64,000 bases of DNA from Comamonadaceae bacterium (lineage in GTDB: Bacteria > Pseudomonadota > Gammaproteobacteria > Burkholderiales > Burkholderiaceae_C): contig CANJQN010000011.1 in the NCBI GenBank assembly GCA_947476465.1, positions 41,361 to 105,360 on the forward strand. Direction: 5' to 3'. Positions 27,468 to 36,321 of this stretch are shown piece by piece. Position 1 is the stretch's first letter. Each line of letters begins with the position of its first letter. The notes under the pieces are model-generated. The model was given only the letters and a program-made list of their open reading frames with translations. It was not told the DNA's origin and did not search any database. A program made the position numbers and the translations under genes.

Positions 27468-28639
27468 GGCTCGATCAACCGCGCTTCCACATCGCGCGGG
27501 GTGCGCTGCCACACGTCCCAGGCCTGGGCCACGATGGCGCTGAACGCTTCGGTGAAACGCTCCTCGCCAAAACGCTGCGCCCAGGCATGGCAGTCGTGCG
27601 GATCGATGCGTGAGGACGAAGCCTCGAAGGCCTCGATCGCCTCGACCAGGCTGGCCGGTGTCTGCTGGGGAAACAGCAGGCCGGTGGGCTGCGGCTGGCT
27701 GCGCAGGTCGCGCACCGTCTCGGTGGCGCCGCCCACGCCGTAGGCGATGACCGGCGTGCCGCAGGCCTGAGCCTCAACCGGCGAGATGCCGAAGTCCTCG
27801 TGCGCGGCAAAGACGAACGCGCGCGCCGAGCCCATGGTGCGTTGCACGACCTCGTCGCTCTGAAAACCCATCAGCTCGACGTTGGGCGGACAGTTGGCGC
27901 GCAAGCGGGGCAACTCGGGCCCATCGCCGATGACCACCAGCTTTTTGTTTGGGAGGTTGCGGAAGGCCTCGACGATCAGGTCGACCCGCTTGTACGAGAC
28001 CAGGCGCGAGACGGTGACGTAATGATCCTCGCGGGTGGTCTGCAACTGGAAGCGGGCGGTGCGAACCGGCGGATACAGCACCCGGGCGGGCCGGCGGTAG
28101 GTGCGCCAGATGCGCTGGCGCACATGGTGCGAATTAGCCAGGAACAGATCGACGTTGTTCGCGGTCTGCCGGTCCCACTGGCGCAGCCGATGAAACAGGT
28201 AGCGCGCCAGCACGCTCTTGAAGCCACGGTCCAGGCGGTAGTCGCGCAGGTATTCGTGATGCAGGTCCCAGGCCCAGCGCATGGGCGAGTGCACATAGCT
28301 CAGGTGCAATTGGTTCGCGGTGGTCAGCACGCCTTTGGCGAAAGCGTGCGAGCCCGAGACGATGACCTGGGCCTCGGACAGGTCCAGCGATTCGACCGCC
28401 AGCGGCGTGATCGGCAGGTACTTCCAAAAATGTTCGCGCACGAAGGGAAAGCGCTGCAGGAAGGTGGTGCGGGCACGCAGGCCGCCGAGCCGCGCGCGAT
28501 GCGCGTCGGACAAAAAATCGATGGTGGCGTAGAGGCCGCTTGAGGGCACGCTTTGCAGCATGGCGCGCAGCACGTCCTCGGAGCCGCCCCACTCGGTGAG
28601 CCACTCGTGCACATAGACCAGGCGATCGAGCGTGCTCAT
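27464..28639 (-). CDS. Glycosyltransferase, GT4 family
   Basis: A 391-residue GT-B transferase. The N-terminus reads RLVYVHEWLTEWGGSEDVLRAM, with the glycine-rich acceptor loop WGGSE, and YVHSPMRWAWDL near residue 115 is a family feature of WbaZ-like mannosyl/fucosyl transferases. The donor site is HEDFGISPVEAQACGTPVIAYG. It is translationally coupled to the PglL gene. The divergent GT4 gene starts 174 bases away, so the two probably share a regulatory region. Likely builds the lipid-linked glycan for the ligase; the sugar is unknown. Confidence 0.87.
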   Translation of the reverse strand: MSTLDRLVYVHEWLTEWGGSEDVLRAMLQSVPSSGLYATIDFLSDAHRARLGGLRARTTFLQRFPFVREHFWKYLPITPLAVESLDLSEAQVIVSGSHAFAKGVLTTANQLHLSYVHSPMRWAWDLHHEYLRDYRLDRGFKSVLARYLFHRLRQWDRQTANNVDLFLANSHHVRQRIWRTYRRPARVLYPPVRTARFQLQTTREDHYVTVSRLVSYKRVDLIVEAFRNLPNKKLVVIGDGPELPRLRANCPPNVELMGFQSDEVVQRTMGSARAFVFAAHEDFGISPVEAQACGTPVIAYGVGGATETVRDLRSQPQPTGLLFPQQTPASLVEAIEAFEASSSRIDPHDCHAWAQRFGEERFTEAFSAIVAQAWDVWQRTPRDVEARLIEP

Positions 28640-28813
28640 TCAGCGGGCCCGCCTGCCCGGCGCCAACGATGTCATCCGTGCCCCTATCATCGATCCCAGC
28701 CACCGAACCCCAGCCGCCATCCGCTCCATGCCCACCCTCTTGAAGCCGCTGCGAATTATCAGACCAAAGCGCGGGTGCACCGCCGTCAGCGCACCGGTGT
28801 ACGGCGGCGCGGC

Positions 28814-29824
28814 ATGACGGCCTTGCACCCCATCTACTTCGACGAGCGCTGGATCGGCGCGCATGGCATCGGCCGCTTCGCCGCGGAAATGAAGGCCCGC
28901 CTGCCCGGTGTGGTGCCGCTGCGCATCGCCGGCGCCAAGCTTTCGCCGATCGATCCGCTGGCCTCGTCGCTGGCGATTTTGCTGGCCCTGGCCGGCAAGC
29001 GGCAAGGGTGCTATTTTTCGCCGGGCTTTAATCCGCCGCTGCGCAGCCCGATCCCGTTCGCCTTCACCATTCACGACCTGATTCACCTGCGGGCGCCGGG
29101 AGAGTCGAGCCTGCTGCGCCGCGCCTACTACGCCAGCGTCGTGCGGCCGGCCGTGCGCCGCGCCGGCAAGGTGCTCACGGTGTCGGAGTATTCGCGCCGT
29201 GAGATCGTCGAGTGGGCCGGGGTGGATGCGGCGCATGTTGTCGTGGTGGGCAACGGCGTGTCGGCGGCCTTCACGCCCGGGCCGCCAAGCTCGGCGCCGG
29301 GGCGGCACTTCCTGCATGTGGGCCGGCGCGCCTCGCACAAGAACATCGAGCGCCTGCTGCAGGCCTTCCAGCGCTGCCGCGCGGGGCCGATGCACCGCCT
29401 GCTGTTCACCGGCACCGCCGACGAACCCACGCTGGCAATCGCGCGTGGCCTGGGCATCGCCGAGCGCATCGGGTTCGCCGGCAACGTGAGCGACGAACAA
29501 CTTGCGCAGCTGTACCGGGATGCGGTCGCCCTGGTCTTTCCCTCGCTCTACGAGGGCTTCGGCCTGCCGATCGTCGAGGCCATGGCCTGCGGCACGGCCG
29601 TGATCACCGCCGACGCCACCTCCACCGGCGAGATCGCCGGCCGCGACAACGCGCTGCTGGTGGACCCGCACGACACCGACGCGCTCGCGCAGGCGATGGA
29701 CCGCGTGGCCGAGGACGAGCCGCTGCGCGAGCGGCTTGCCCAGCGCGGCGCCCTGCGGGCGCGCGAATTCAGCTGGGAGCGGGTAGCGCGGCGGGCGCAA
29801 CAAGTCCTGGGCTCGCTGTCCTGA
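28814..29824 (+). CDS. Glycosyltransferase, GT4 family
   Basis: A 336-residue GT-B transferase similar to group 1 mannosyltransferases. It starts with ATG 28814 (MTALHPIYFDERWIGAHGIG), where GIGRF forms the glycine loop; FTIHDLIHL lies near residue 80; VGRRASHKNIERLL starts the C-terminal domain; the donor site is SLYEGFGLPIVEAMACGTAV. It reads opposite to the rest of the pilin-glycan genes and converges on the split membrane protein at 29847. It has no visible membrane segment. Confidence 0.87.
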   Translation: MTALHPIYFDERWIGAHGIGRFAAEMKARLPGVVPLRIAGAKLSPIDPLASSLAILLALAGKRQGCYFSPGFNPPLRSPIPFAFTIHDLIHLRAPGESSLLRRAYYASVVRPAVRRAGKVLTVSEYSRREIVEWAGVDAAHVVVVGNGVSAAFTPGPPSSAPGRHFLHVGRRASHKNIERLLQAFQRCRAGPMHRLLFTGTADEPTLAIARGLGIAERIGFAGNVSDEQLAQLYRDAVALVFPSLYEGFGLPIVEAMACGTAVITADATSTGEIAGRDNALLVDPHDTDALAQAMDRVAEDEPLRERLAQRGALRAREFSWERVARRAQQVLGSLS

Positions 29825-29846
29825 GGCGGTGCCGCGTGGCGGGCGC

Positions 29847-31007
29847 TCAGAGCCCGCCCTTGCGCCAGTTGGGCGCGCGGATCCGGGTGCAGTCGATACG
29901 CGCCTGCCCGGCCAGCACCTGGTCCTGCGTGCCGATCATCTCAGGGTTGATGCTGCGCCAGAACTTGTAAAGCACCTGGCCGGTGTCGAACACATACAGC
30001 TTGGTGTCGGAGCTGCCGTACTGGCGCAGGTAGCCTCCGGCGATGCGCAGCGTGCCGGTTTCACCCGCCGGAAAAAATCGCGGGCACAGCCGCTCAACCG
30101 CCTCGAACACCGCGTCGACCCGCAGGCGCTGGGGCGCGGAACGCGGCTTCACGGCGGCCGGCTCGTGCTGGAGCGGGCACATCCAGAAACCGATCAGCGC
30201 CGACTCGGCCTCGGTCGGGTCGGTGCGCAAGGTCACGGCCGCCAGTCCCGCCGAACGCAGCAGCGTGCAACGCGCATTGGGCGCAACGGACAGGCCGTGG
30301 TCGACCATGAGGCCGGCGAAGGCCTCGCGTACGGCGCTGGAGGGCTGGCCGTCAGCCTGCGTCTGCGACGGAATCGACGGCGCCAGCAGGACCAGCGGCC
30401 GCGGGCCGGCCAGGACCTTGCGCAAGGCCACGCGATCACGCTCGCCGGGGTAACCCACCGCCAGGTTCACCCAGCCGACCTGCGGCGGAAACTGCGGCGC
30501 GATCAGCGAATACGAGATGTTCGAGAGGGTGACGTAGGTCACGTCGGTGGTTTGGGGCGGCGTCTGCAGGGCGAAGTAGGGCGCCTCGCGCCAGGGACCG
30601 AACGACCAGCTGTTCCAGGGCGTGGCCTGCGACAGCAGGAAGCACTGCATGGCCAGCAGCAGGCCCGCCAACGTCAGCCGGAACGGGCCGGTCACAGGCA
30701 AAAGACGCACGAGGCCGATGCACAAGGGGCCCAGCAGCACCAGGAACGGCAGAAAGTAGCGTCCATTGCCGGTGGTGGACAACCAGGGCACCATGGCCGC
30801 AATCACCAGCGCCGACAGCGTGAGCGCCGGCCCGCGCGGAGCACGGACATGGCGCCAGGCGGCCAGAGCCAGCAGCCCCAGCACCACGGCAGCCGCCATC
30901 CGGATATCCGGCGCAGCGATCTCGACGTACATGTTTCCTTCAGGCGAAACCATGTCGAAGGGACGCATGAGGACATCCACCCAGTCGTCGGGATGGAAGC
31001 GGATCAT
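29847..31007 (-). CDS. C-terminal part of a polytopic membrane protein split across two frames
   Basis: About 386 residues with hydrophobic segments near 30-50, 58-75, 80-100 and 105-125, then a soluble C-terminal domain with several cysteines. The start RFHPDDWVDVLMRPF looks like the middle of a GT-C-like glycan-assembly membrane protein, following on from the upstream frame's NPIYPFYD. I take ATG 31007, which overlaps the upstream stop as ATGA; GTG 31016 is also possible. It may therefore be a translationally coupled second subunit, or the product of a frameshift in a single gene. Function unknown; the setting suggests sugar transfer or lipid-sugar handling. Confidence 0.6.
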   Translation of the reverse strand: MIRFHPDDWVDVLMRPFDMVSPEGNMYVEIAAPDIRMAAAVVLGLLALAAWRHVRAPRGPALTLSALVIAAMVPWLSTTGNGRYFLPFLVLLGPLCIGLVRLLPVTGPFRLTLAGLLLAMQCFLLSQATPWNSWSFGPWREAPYFALQTPPQTTDVTYVTLSNISYSLIAPQFPPQVGWVNLAVGYPGERDRVALRKVLAGPRPLVLLAPSIPSQTQADGQPSSAVREAFAGLMVDHGLSVAPNARCTLLRSAGLAAVTLRTDPTEAESALIGFWMCPLQHEPAAVKPRSAPQRLRVDAVFEAVERLCPRFFPAGETGTLRIAGGYLRQYGSSDTKLYVFDTGQVLYKFWRSINPEMIGTQDQVLAGQARIDCTRIRAPNWRKGGL

Positions 31008-31816
31008 GGCTGCCACCCCAGGAGAGCACGCAGGCCGCCGAAGTGGCCGTCATAGAAGGGATAGATCGGGTTGCCCGCGTACTGCCACAGCTGCCAACCC
31101 CAGCCCCCGTACGCCACCAGGCAGCCCAGGACCGAGGCCAGCCCGGCGCCGATCAAGCGGCGCAGCGCCTCGCGCGGACCGCCTGTGTTCAGGCACCACA
31201 GCAAGGGCAGCACCAACGCCAGCGGACCATTGCTCAATTTGAAGGCGACCGATACGCCCGCCATCAGCCCAGAGGCATAGGTCAGGCGCCGCCCTCGCAC
31301 ACGTTCAGGCGTGGACAGCGCCAACGCGCCCAGTGCCACGGCCCAGAGATAGGGAATGGTGGCCAGCATGTCGTTCGAGGTGGAGTCGAGCAAGGACAGC
31401 CCCAGTCCGCCCAGAAAGGCCAGCACCACCGCCATCAACCGAAGCAGCAGATCCGTCCAGGTCGCGCCAGGGCAGACCCACCGCGCGACGATCCACACTG
31501 GCGGCACGGCCAGGGCCTGCAGCAGCGCAAGCACCACGCCGGCGATGACGCCGGACGCACCGGCCATGGCCAACTTGTAGACCGGCCAGTACAGATAGGG
31601 ATATTGGTAGGCTTGGTTTCCGGCGGCCGCCAGGTCGCGGTCGAAGCGGGGTTGCTCGGCCACCCAGCCCAGGTAGATGTGGTGGTTGAGCGCGTCCCAG
31701 CTCAGGCCGATCTGGCCCAGGACCACCGGCACGCTGGCAAAGGCCAGCATGCCCGCCAGCCAGACCAGCCAGGGTTCCCAGCGCAAGGCGCGGGCGGAGG
31801 GGGGTGAGATCAACAT
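31004..31816 (-). CDS. N-terminal part of a polytopic membrane protein split across two frames
   Basis: A 270-residue protein with about seven hydrophobic segments. An early WDALNHHIYLGWVAE after a first membrane segment resembles the periplasmic acidic loop of GT-C type transferases. It ends GNPIYPFYDGHFGGLRALLGWQP and stops just where related-looking proteins usually continue to an RFxP segment; that segment appears in the overlapping next frame. Thirteen bases separate it from the GT2 gene upstream. It probably works with, or once was one protein with, the next gene. A sequencing error cannot be excluded. Confidence 0.6.
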   Translation of the reverse strand: MLISPPSARALRWEPWLVWLAGMLAFASVPVVLGQIGLSWDALNHHIYLGWVAEQPRFDRDLAAAGNQAYQYPYLYWPVYKLAMAGASGVIAGVVLALLQALAVPPVWIVARWVCPGATWTDLLLRLMAVVLAFLGGLGLSLLDSTSNDMLATIPYLWAVALGALALSTPERVRGRRLTYASGLMAGVSVAFKLSNGPLALVLPLLWCLNTGGPREALRRLIGAGLASVLGCLVAYGGWGWQLWQYAGNPIYPFYDGHFGGLRALLGWQP

Positions 31817-31829
31817 CGGACGGGCGGTG

Positions 31830-32993
31830 TCAGTCGCGGTCTATGGGCATGGAGTCCCAGCTCATTCGCAGGGCACCGGCGAACAAGGACCCGGCGGCCG
31901 CCTGCATGCCCAGGATCAGGAGGGTGACCGCGGGAATCGCGCCCCGCATGGCGGTGCGCGGATCGAGCGGGCCGAAACCGGCATGGCTCCAGGCCGACAC
32001 CAGCGACACCGACCAGGCCAGCCCGGCGGCCATCAGCGCCACGCCGCATAGCAGCCCGACCTCGACCGAGAGCGTGCGCTCGGCCAGGCGAACCCAGGCC
32101 GGCTTGGGCACGATGCCCGCGAGCACCCCCACCCACTTGGTCAAAAGGGCCAGCTGGACCAGCTGGGCGCCGAGGACGGTGGCGGCGGCCATGTACAGCA
32201 GCGAGTGGATGTCCAGCCCGATGGCGGCGAAGCGAAGGCCGTCTTGCTGCAGGGCGGCGAAGCCGGCCAGGCCCAGGGCCAGCAAGGCCACGCCAGGATA
32301 GAGGAACAGCCAGCGCGGACAGAACAGCAGCAGAAAGCGCAGATGCCGCCAGCCGTCTCGCCAGGTGCGAAGGTGGGGCGGGCGATCGCGGCCGTCGGGC
32401 CGCAGCGTGGTGGGCACCTCTTCGATGCGAAGCCCCGCCAGCGCGGCTTTGGCCACCATCTCCGAGGCGAACTCCATGCCGGGCGTCACCAGCGCGAGCC
32501 GGCGGACGGCGTCCCGCGAAAAGCCGCGCAGACCGCAATGGAAGTCGCCGATGGGGACGCGAAAGAACAGGCGGCCGACAAAACTGAGAACCGGGTTGCC
32601 CAGGTAGCGGTGCAGCGCCGGCATGGCGCCCGGGGCGATGCCGCCACGGAAACGGTTGCCCATCACCACGTCGGCCCCGGCGCGCAGGCGCTCCAGGAAG
32701 GCGTCGAGCGCTGAGAAATCGTAACTGTCATCGGCGTCGCCCATCACCACGAAGCGGCCTTGCGCGGCCTCGATGCCGGCCTGCAGGGCCGCGCCGTAGC
32801 CGCGCCGCGCCACACGGATCACGCGGGCGCCGGCGGCTTCGGCCAGTGCCGGCGAGCCGTCGCTGGAGCCATTGTCGGCCACCAGCACTTCGCCTTTAAC
32901 ACCGGCCCGTGCGATGAAGGCGCGGGCCGCCTGCACGCAGCGCTCAACCGTCCGCGCCTCGTTCAGGCACGGCATGACGATGCTCAGCTCCAT
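31830..32993 (-). CDS. GT2 dolichyl-phosphate-mannose-synthase-like glycosyltransferase with membrane tail
   Basis: The protein likely makes polyprenyl-phosphate-linked sugar. The GT2 domain (residues 1-225) starts ELSIVMPCLNEARTV and has VVMGDADDSYDF (DxD site) and IGDFHCGLRGF. Four hydrophobic segments follow in the C-terminal 165 residues, as in lipid-phosphate glycosyltransferases that feed GT-C enzymes; the adjacent split membrane protein is a natural GT-C partner. I prefer ATG 32993 over TTG 33005. It lies just beyond the strong pilA terminator on the same strand, so it probably has partial read-through or its own promoter. Confidence 0.87.
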   Translation of the reverse strand: MELSIVMPCLNEARTVERCVQAARAFIARAGVKGEVLVADNGSSDGSPALAEAAGARVIRVARRGYGAALQAGIEAAQGRFVVMGDADDSYDFSALDAFLERLRAGADVVMGNRFRGGIAPGAMPALHRYLGNPVLSFVGRLFFRVPIGDFHCGLRGFSRDAVRRLALVTPGMEFASEMVAKAALAGLRIEEVPTTLRPDGRDRPPHLRTWRDGWRHLRFLLLFCPRWLFLYPGVALLALGLAGFAALQQDGLRFAAIGLDIHSLLYMAAATVLGAQLVQLALLTKWVGVLAGIVPKPAWVRLAERTLSVEVGLLCGVALMAAGLAWSVSLVSAWSHAGFGPLDPRTAMRGAIPAVTLLILGMQAAAGSLFAGALRMSWDSMPIDRD

Positions 32994-33023
32994 GGGGTTG
33001 CGCAATGACGAACTGCAAACGCC

Positions 33024-33050
33024 AAGAAAAAGGGGCCGCGAACGGCCCCC
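33024..33050 (-). terminator. Strong intrinsic terminator downstream of pilA
   Basis: Read on the minus strand, GGGGCCG-TTCG-CGGCCCC forms a 7-bp GC stem (33049-33032) closed by a TTCG loop, followed immediately by TTTTTCTT. It lies 23 bases after the pilA stop and before the GT2 gene. Confidence 0.9.
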
Positions 33051-33072
33051 CTCGGATCACACATCAACCCGA

Positions 33073-33540
33073 TCAGCCGCGGCAAGAGCCAGGCAGGAAC
33101 TTGGTCGGGATGGTGGTGGCGCCACCGCCGCAGACCCACTTGAACACGGGCGAGCCGAGGTTCGCAACGGTCTTGGTGGCGGAGTCGTCCTGGTAGGGGA
33201 CCAGCGCAACCAACTTGGCGTCGATGGCGGTGTCGTTGAAGCCCTGGGCGGTCACGGTGATGACACCGTTGGCATCGGTCTCAACCTTGCGCACGTACTT
33301 GCTGGAAGCAGCCGAGTTCTCGCAGCCCCAGCCGTTCGCGGTGGGCGTAGCCGAGCCAGACTGGTACACCTCGGTGATGGTCGTGCGGCAAGCCGACGCG
33401 GCCAGAACCACTTCGGACATCTTGGCCCGCTTGGTGTAGTCCTGATAGGCAGGCAGGGCCACGGCGGCCAAAATGCCGATGATCGCGACAACGATCATCA
33501 GTTCAATCAGGGTGAAACCCTTTTGCAGTTGACGCTTCAT
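33073..33540 (-). CDS. pilA: Type IV major pilin, PilA-like
   Basis: The structural subunit of a type IV pilus. The 155-residue prepilin has a short leader MKRQLQKG cut before F9; mature E5 and the hydrophobic helix [21 protein letters not shown] are canonical for the PilD peptidase and N-methylation. A C-terminal loop C137-C153 (ending FLPGSC) fits the pilin disulfide region, and two more cysteines lie nearer the middle. ATG 33540 follows a GGAG ribosome site. Upstream is a sigma-54 promoter and downstream a strong terminator, so it is mostly transcribed alone. The PglL and TfpX genes nearby suggest that it is O-glycosylated. Confidence 0.95.
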   Translation of the reverse strand: MKRQLQKGFTLIELMIVVAIIGILAAVALPAYQDYTKRAKMSEVVLAASACRTTITEVYQSGSATPTANGWGCENSAASSKYVRKVETDANGVITVTAQGFNDTAIDAKLVALVPYQDDSATKTVANLGSPVFKWVCGGGATTIPTKFLPGSCRG

Positions 33541-33585
33541 AAAAATCTCCAAAAAAAGAAAATCGGGTTGGGTTCCCAGATTGCA

Positions 33586-33601
33586 CGCAACTGCTGTGCC
33601 A
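33586..33601 (-). promoter_or_regulatory. Sigma-54 (RpoN) promoter of pilA
   Basis: On the minus strand TGGCAC-N5-TTGC (33601-33587) matches the -24/-12 sigma-54 consensus exactly in both invariant GG and GC elements. It lies 46 bases before the pilA ATG, giving a leader of about 35 bases. PilR/PilS are the usual activators of such promoters. Confidence 0.88.
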
Positions 33602-33723
33602 GGTTTCAAGAGGTTTCAAATCGTACAGTTGTGCACACTATACGGTGGCCGCCTCGACAATTGCGTCGCCTCTGTCGGCGGCGTCTGACAATCTTGTCGG
33701 ACGCAGCGCCACACAGGTGACAT

Positions 33724-35529
33724 TCAACGCATGCAGACAGCCCGCACCTGCGACAAATCCGTCAAGCCGAGCAGGATCTTCTCCATGCCGTCCATCTTGA
33801 GGGTGCGCATGCCGTGCCTCACCCCGGTCTCAAAGATCTCGCTGACCCGGGCGCGCTCTTGAATCAGGCGTCTGACAGCGTCATCCGCCACCAGTAGCTC
33901 GTGCAGCCCGATGCGGCCGCGGTACCCGGTGTCGCGGCAACGCTCGCAGCCGCGCGGGCGATGGAAAAACAGCCGGCCCTGCCGCCCGTGCTCGCGCAGC
34001 CAACCCTCGTACAGCGCCTTGGACGCGCCGGCCCGGTCTGCGCGCCAGGCCGGCGTCTGGCGCAGCGCGTCGCTGTACTCGGTGACAAAGGCGCGCACCT
34101 CGTCGGCCTCGGGCGCATAAGCCTCCTTGCACTCGCACAGGCGCTTGGCCAGGCGCTGGGCCAGCACCCCGAGCAGGGCGTCGGCGAAGTTGAAGGGGTC
34201 CATGCCCATGTCGAGCAGACGTACGATGGACTCGGGCGCCGAGTTGGTGTGCAGGGTGGAGAACACCAGGTGCCCGGTGAGCGAGGCCTCGACACTCATG
34301 GACACCGTCTCCTCGTCGCGCGACTCGCCGACCATGATCACGTCCGGGTCGGCGCGCAGAAATGCGCGCATGAGCATGGCGAAGTCGATGCCGGCCTTGC
34401 GGTTGATCTGCACCTGGCGCAGGCCCTTGTGCGTGATCTCCACCGGGTCTTCGGCGGTCCAGATCTTGGTCTCGGGCGTGTTGATCTGGCGCAGGATGGA
34501 ATGCAGCGTGGTGGTCTTGCCCGAACCGGTGGGCCCGCAGACGTAAAACAGCCCATGCGGCTTCGAGACGGTGGCCAGGAGGCGCGGAAGGTTGTGCGGC
34601 GAGAGGTTCAGGCGCTCCAGCGGCAGCGGCTCGCCGGCCGCCAGCAGGCGGATGACCACGTCCTCGACGCCGCCGGCGGTGGGGACGGTGGCCACGCGCA
34701 GCTCAATGTCCAGCGGGCCGAAGCGGCGAAAGCGGATCTTGCCGTCCTGCGGGCGGCGGCGCTCGGAGATGTCCAGGTCGCACATGATCTTGAGCCGCGT
34801 GACCAGCGCCTGCCGAAAATGCGCGGGCACCTCCAGCCAGGGCATCAGCGTGCCGTCGACGCGAAAGCGGATGCCGGTCTTGCCCTTGCCGGGCAGGGGT
34901 TCGATGTGGATGTCCGAGGCGCGCTGCTGCCAGGCATCGACGACCAGCTTGTTGACGAACTTGACCACCTCGTTGTCGGCGGCGGCCGATTCGAGCAGGG
35001 CGTCGTTGTCGGGGTCTTCGTCGAGCGGCACGCTCAGGTCGGTGAGCAGGTCGCCGATCGCGCCGCCTTCGCCACCGCCATAGAGCTGGGCGAGCATCTG
35101 GCCGAACTCGGTTGCGGTGGTCACGCGCCAGGCAAAACGCGAAGTGCGCGCAAACACCTGCGGCACCACGCGCGCGGCCCGCACCTGCTCGGGGTCCGTG
35201 CAGACGACGACCAAGCCGTCGGGCGACTCCTCCAGCGGCATCCAGCCGTGCTCGACGACGAACTCGCGCCGCAGCAGCCCCTGCAGCGCCTCGGAGCGCA
35301 CCCGCCCGCGTTGGAAGGGCTCATAGGGCACGTCGAAATGCCTGGCCAGGGCCGCGCCGATGCGCGCCACGGGCACCTGGTGCTCGGCGATCAGCAGCTG
35401 CTCGGGCGAGCGCCGTTGTGCGGCCGCGCGCCGCAGGCAGTCTTGCAGTTCGTCGGCTGACACCAGGCCATCTTCGACCAGCGCGTCGTAGGGCGAGGCC
35501 TTCGCACGCGCGGCCGAGCGGCGGCTCAA
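33724..35529 (-). CDS. GspE/PulE/PilB-family secretion or pilus ATPase
   Basis: A cytoplasmic hexameric ATPase of 601 residues that powers type II secretion or type IV pilus extension in its family. An N-terminal MshEN-like region (to about 160) precedes the core: GPTGSGKTTT (Walker A), AEDPVE (Asp box), VGESRDEET (Walker B, where family members usually read GEIRD), and GHLVFSTLHTNSA (His box). The metal-binding cysteines are RLCECK and GCERC, so the first pair is C-x-C rather than C-x-x-C. It overlaps the phosphodiesterase gene (ATGA) as the last gene of the signalling operon, just upstream of pilA. It is not in a normal gsp or pilBCD operon. Confidence 0.92.
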   Translation of the reverse strand: MSRRSAARAKASPYDALVEDGLVSADELQDCLRRAAAQRRSPEQLLIAEHQVPVARIGAALARHFDVPYEPFQRGRVRSEALQGLLRREFVVEHGWMPLEESPDGLVVVCTDPEQVRAARVVPQVFARTSRFAWRVTTATEFGQMLAQLYGGGEGGAIGDLLTDLSVPLDEDPDNDALLESAAADNEVVKFVNKLVVDAWQQRASDIHIEPLPGKGKTGIRFRVDGTLMPWLEVPAHFRQALVTRLKIMCDLDISERRRPQDGKIRFRRFGPLDIELRVATVPTAGGVEDVVIRLLAAGEPLPLERLNLSPHNLPRLLATVSKPHGLFYVCGPTGSGKTTTLHSILRQINTPETKIWTAEDPVEITHKGLRQVQINRKAGIDFAMLMRAFLRADPDVIMVGESRDEETVSMSVEASLTGHLVFSTLHTNSAPESIVRLLDMGMDPFNFADALLGVLAQRLAKRLCECKEAYAPEADEVRAFVTEYSDALRQTPAWRADRAGASKALYEGWLREHGRQGRLFFHRPRGCERCRDTGYRGRIGLHELLVADDAVRRLIQERARVSEIFETGVRHGMRTLKMDGMEKILLGLTDLSQVRAVCMR

Positions 35530-36311
35530 ATCTCGAACTCCTGTCCGGCGTGGAGCCAGCGGATGTCGTGGACGCCGGAGTGACCGCGGTCGAAAAGGCG
35601 GATCTCTTCCATGATCGTGGCGGTCTCGGCCGGCTTGGTGTGGGTGATGTAGATCGGCATGGTCTTGCCGGGGGTGATCAGATCCAGCTCCTCGGCCAGC
35701 GACTGCGGCGCCAGGTGCCGGCTGAGGTCGGCCAGCTCTTTTTCGCGGTTGCTGAAGGCGGTCTCGATCACCAGTATCGCGACCGGTAGCGCGTTGACCC
35801 GCCGCCAGAAGGCCGGATTGCGTCCGGTGTCGCCAGAGAACACCCAGTGGCCGCTCTCCTCGCCGGTGCTGACGGCGTAGCCCACCGCCGGCACGGTATG
35901 GACGGCCGGCAGCACCTCGATCCTGCGGCCGCGGATCTCCAGCAGCTGGCCCACATGGATCTCTTCAAAGCGGATGAACGGCTGCTCCGGCGTGGGAATG
36001 CGGCTGAAGTCGGGCCAGATGATGTTGTTGAACACGTGGGCCTTGAGGGCCTCGATCGTCTGCGGCAGCGCCAGGATGCGCAGCGGGCGCGTCAGGCGCG
36101 AGCCGATGGCGTCGACCATCAGCGGCAGGGCGGCGATGTGGTCCAGGTGAGAGTGGGTGATCAGCACGTCCTCGATGCCCAGCATCTCGTCGAGCGTGAG
36201 GTCGCCCACGCCGGTGCCGGCATCGAGCAGGATGTCGTGGTCGACCAGGAACGAGGTCGTGCGGCAATCCCGGGCGATCGCTCCAGAGCAGCCGAGCACG
36301 CGGATCTTCAT
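35526..36311 (-). CDS. MBL-fold hydrolase resembling class II cyclic-nucleotide phosphodiesterase
   Basis: A 261-residue metallo-beta-lactamase-fold protein with the metal motif HSHLDH at residues 53-58, VHTVPAVGYAV with a conserved histidine near 138, FSGDTGRN, and a late YITHTKP. The N-terminus IRVLGCSGAIARDCRTTSFL and THTKP ending match the CpdP-type class II cAMP phosphodiesterase family. It lies directly after an adenylyl cyclase gene (10 bases), so opposing synthesis and breakdown of cAMP in one operon is a strong contextual inference. RNase Z-like or other MBL activities remain possible. Confidence 0.82.
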   Translation of the reverse strand: MKIRVLGCSGAIARDCRTTSFLVDHDILLDAGTGVGDLTLDEMLGIEDVLITHSHLDHIAALPLMVDAIGSRLTRPLRILALPQTIEALKAHVFNNIIWPDFSRIPTPEQPFIRFEEIHVGQLLEIRGRRIEVLPAVHTVPAVGYAVSTGEESGHWVFSGDTGRNPAFWRRVNALPVAILVIETAFSNREKELADLSRHLAPQSLAEELDLITPGKTMPIYITHTKPAETATIMEEIRLFDRGHSGVHDIRWLHAGQEFEI

Positions 36312-36321
36312 CGATCGCTCC

